DNA of 5,278 bases from Nanobdellota archaeon (GTDB lineage Archaea; Nanobdellota; Nanobdellia; Woesearchaeales; JAUYGA01), in assembly GCA_030690755.1 (NCBI GenBank), contig JAUYGA010000082.1, positions 1-5,278 on the forward strand, in the 5' to 3' direction. The notes beneath the pieces are model-generated. The model searched no databases. It was given only the letters and a program-made list of their open reading frames with translations, and was not told the DNA's origin. Within the stretch, counting starts at the first letter, position 1; every line of letters starts with the position of its first letter. Shown piece by piece: positions 4,947-5,278 of the stretch. The position numbers and the translations under genes are program-made.

Positions 4947-5278
4947 ATGTACCAAGAAATACTGCAAAAAGCTGGACTTTCCCTTAATGAAGCGAGAGTG
5001 TACGAAGCGTTATTGAATCTAGGTGAAGTTAATGTAAATAAGATATCAATCAAATCAAAAGTTCATCGCAGAAATGTGTATGATTCATTAAACAAGCTTA
5101 TCGAAAAAGGCCTTGCTTCTGAGACATTCATCAAGGGAGAAAAATCATTCAAGGCGATTAATCCTGAAAGACTAAAAGAAATTATTAAGGAAAAAGACAA
5201 CACTTATTCGCTTAATTGTGCCGTTGTCGGCCGTACATGGCCTTTTAATCCAGGCACACAACGAGTTGTCTTAATCTG
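4947..5278 (+). CDS. TrmB-like winged-helix transcription regulator (partial)
   Basis: The first 110 residues of a regulator run off the window end. Residues 1-80 match the TrmB-type DNA-binding domain: AGLSLNEARVYEALLNLGEV (9-28) forms the first helices, NKISIKSKVHRRNVYDSLNKL (31-51) the helix-turn-helix with recognition helix around 39-50, and EKGLAS...KSFKAINPERLKEII (53-80) the wing and the start of the linker helix. Family members sense sugars or other small molecules through a C-terminal domain, which is not in the window. After KEKDN (81-85) the expected coiled-coil linker gives way to TYSLNCAVVGRTWPFNPG, which does not look like the family; this coincides with an inverted repeat and may be a frameshift or a bad contig end. 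The gene is divergent from the HAD/swivel operon and likely regulates it and itself. The reading frame stays open to the last base. Confidence 0.85.
   Translation, partial: MYQEILQKAGLSLNEARVYEALLNLGEVNVNKISIKSKVHRRNVYDSLNKLIEKGLASETFIKGEKSFKAINPERLKEIIKEKDNTYSLNCAVVGRTWPFNPGTQRVVLI
5194..5272. repeat. Nested inverted repeats at the window end
   Basis: AAGACAAC (5194-5201) and GTTGTCTT (5265-5272) are perfect 8-bp inverted copies. Inside them TTGTGCC (5216-5222) pairs with GGCACACAA (5253-5261) with a 2-base bulge, and GGCC (5229-5232) with GGCC (5239-5242) around a 6-base loop. Small local stems GCCG-TTGT-CGGC (5221-5232) and ACAAC-GA-GTTGT (5258-5269) are alternatives. The segment from 5216 is about 49% GC, against 27% for the 55 bases before it. 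It starts exactly where similarity to TrmB proteins fades. Confidence 0.55.

Noticed and set aside
5194..5272. Integron attC-type recombination site
   Set aside because: Size and nested pairing are suggestive, but the outer arms AGACAAC/GTTGTCT do not fit the RYYYAAC/GTTRRRY core sites, and no integrase or cassette array is present.

Overview
The window looks like a piece of an archaeal genome, probably from a small-genome DPANN lineage (Woesearchaeota or Pacearchaeota type). This is inferred from several signs. There are archaeal BRE/TATA boxes about 27 nt before two start codons, which implies leaderless first genes, while genes further inside operons carry GGTG-type Shine-Dalgarno sites. 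There is also a TrmB-type regulator, AT-rich A-loaded coding strands, and a cysteine-rich lipoprotein of a kind frequent in these archaea. No rRNA or phylogenetic marker is present, so the taxonomy is tentative.

Left part (1-2620, plus strand). A T-free leader with a 12-bp tandem repeat precedes a two-gene operon. Its first gene is a DNPH1/nucleoside 2-deoxyribosyltransferase-like enzyme; 6 nt later comes glyA (serine hydroxymethyltransferase). Both can be tied to deoxynucleotide and one-carbon metabolism: SHMT supplies methylene-folate for dTMP synthesis, and DNPH1 relatives remove deoxynucleoside monophosphates. Next comes a secreted lipoprotein with a Thr/Pro/Glu linker and 14 cysteines beyond the lipobox. 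Its true start is ATG 1871, not the upstream GTG, which lies inside the Shine-Dalgarno. A hairpin with a T-tract at 2581-2617 separates it from the convergent right-hand operon and can work in both directions.

Right part (2656-5278). A HAD-fold protein gene (4849 to 4115) and a gene for a phosphohistidine 'swivel' protein related to PEP synthase (4113 to 2656) form a tight minus-strand operon with a 1-nt gap. It is transcribed divergently from a TrmB-like winged-helix regulator that runs off the window end. The 97-bp intergenic region holds two face-to-face BRE/TATA promoters with a perfect 6-4-6 palindrome between them, plus a second related half-site over the start region of the HAD gene. 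The simplest reading is that the regulator controls itself and the HAD/swivel pair. The swivel protein lacks both the ATP-grasp and PEP-binding barrel domains, and the HAD protein lacks the usual second motif-I aspartate. The pair is the best candidate here for something not yet described, but its substrate cannot be read from sequence.

The last ~80 bases depart from TrmB-family expectation and contain nested inverted repeats. They may be a real junction, a frameshift, or a contig-end artefact.
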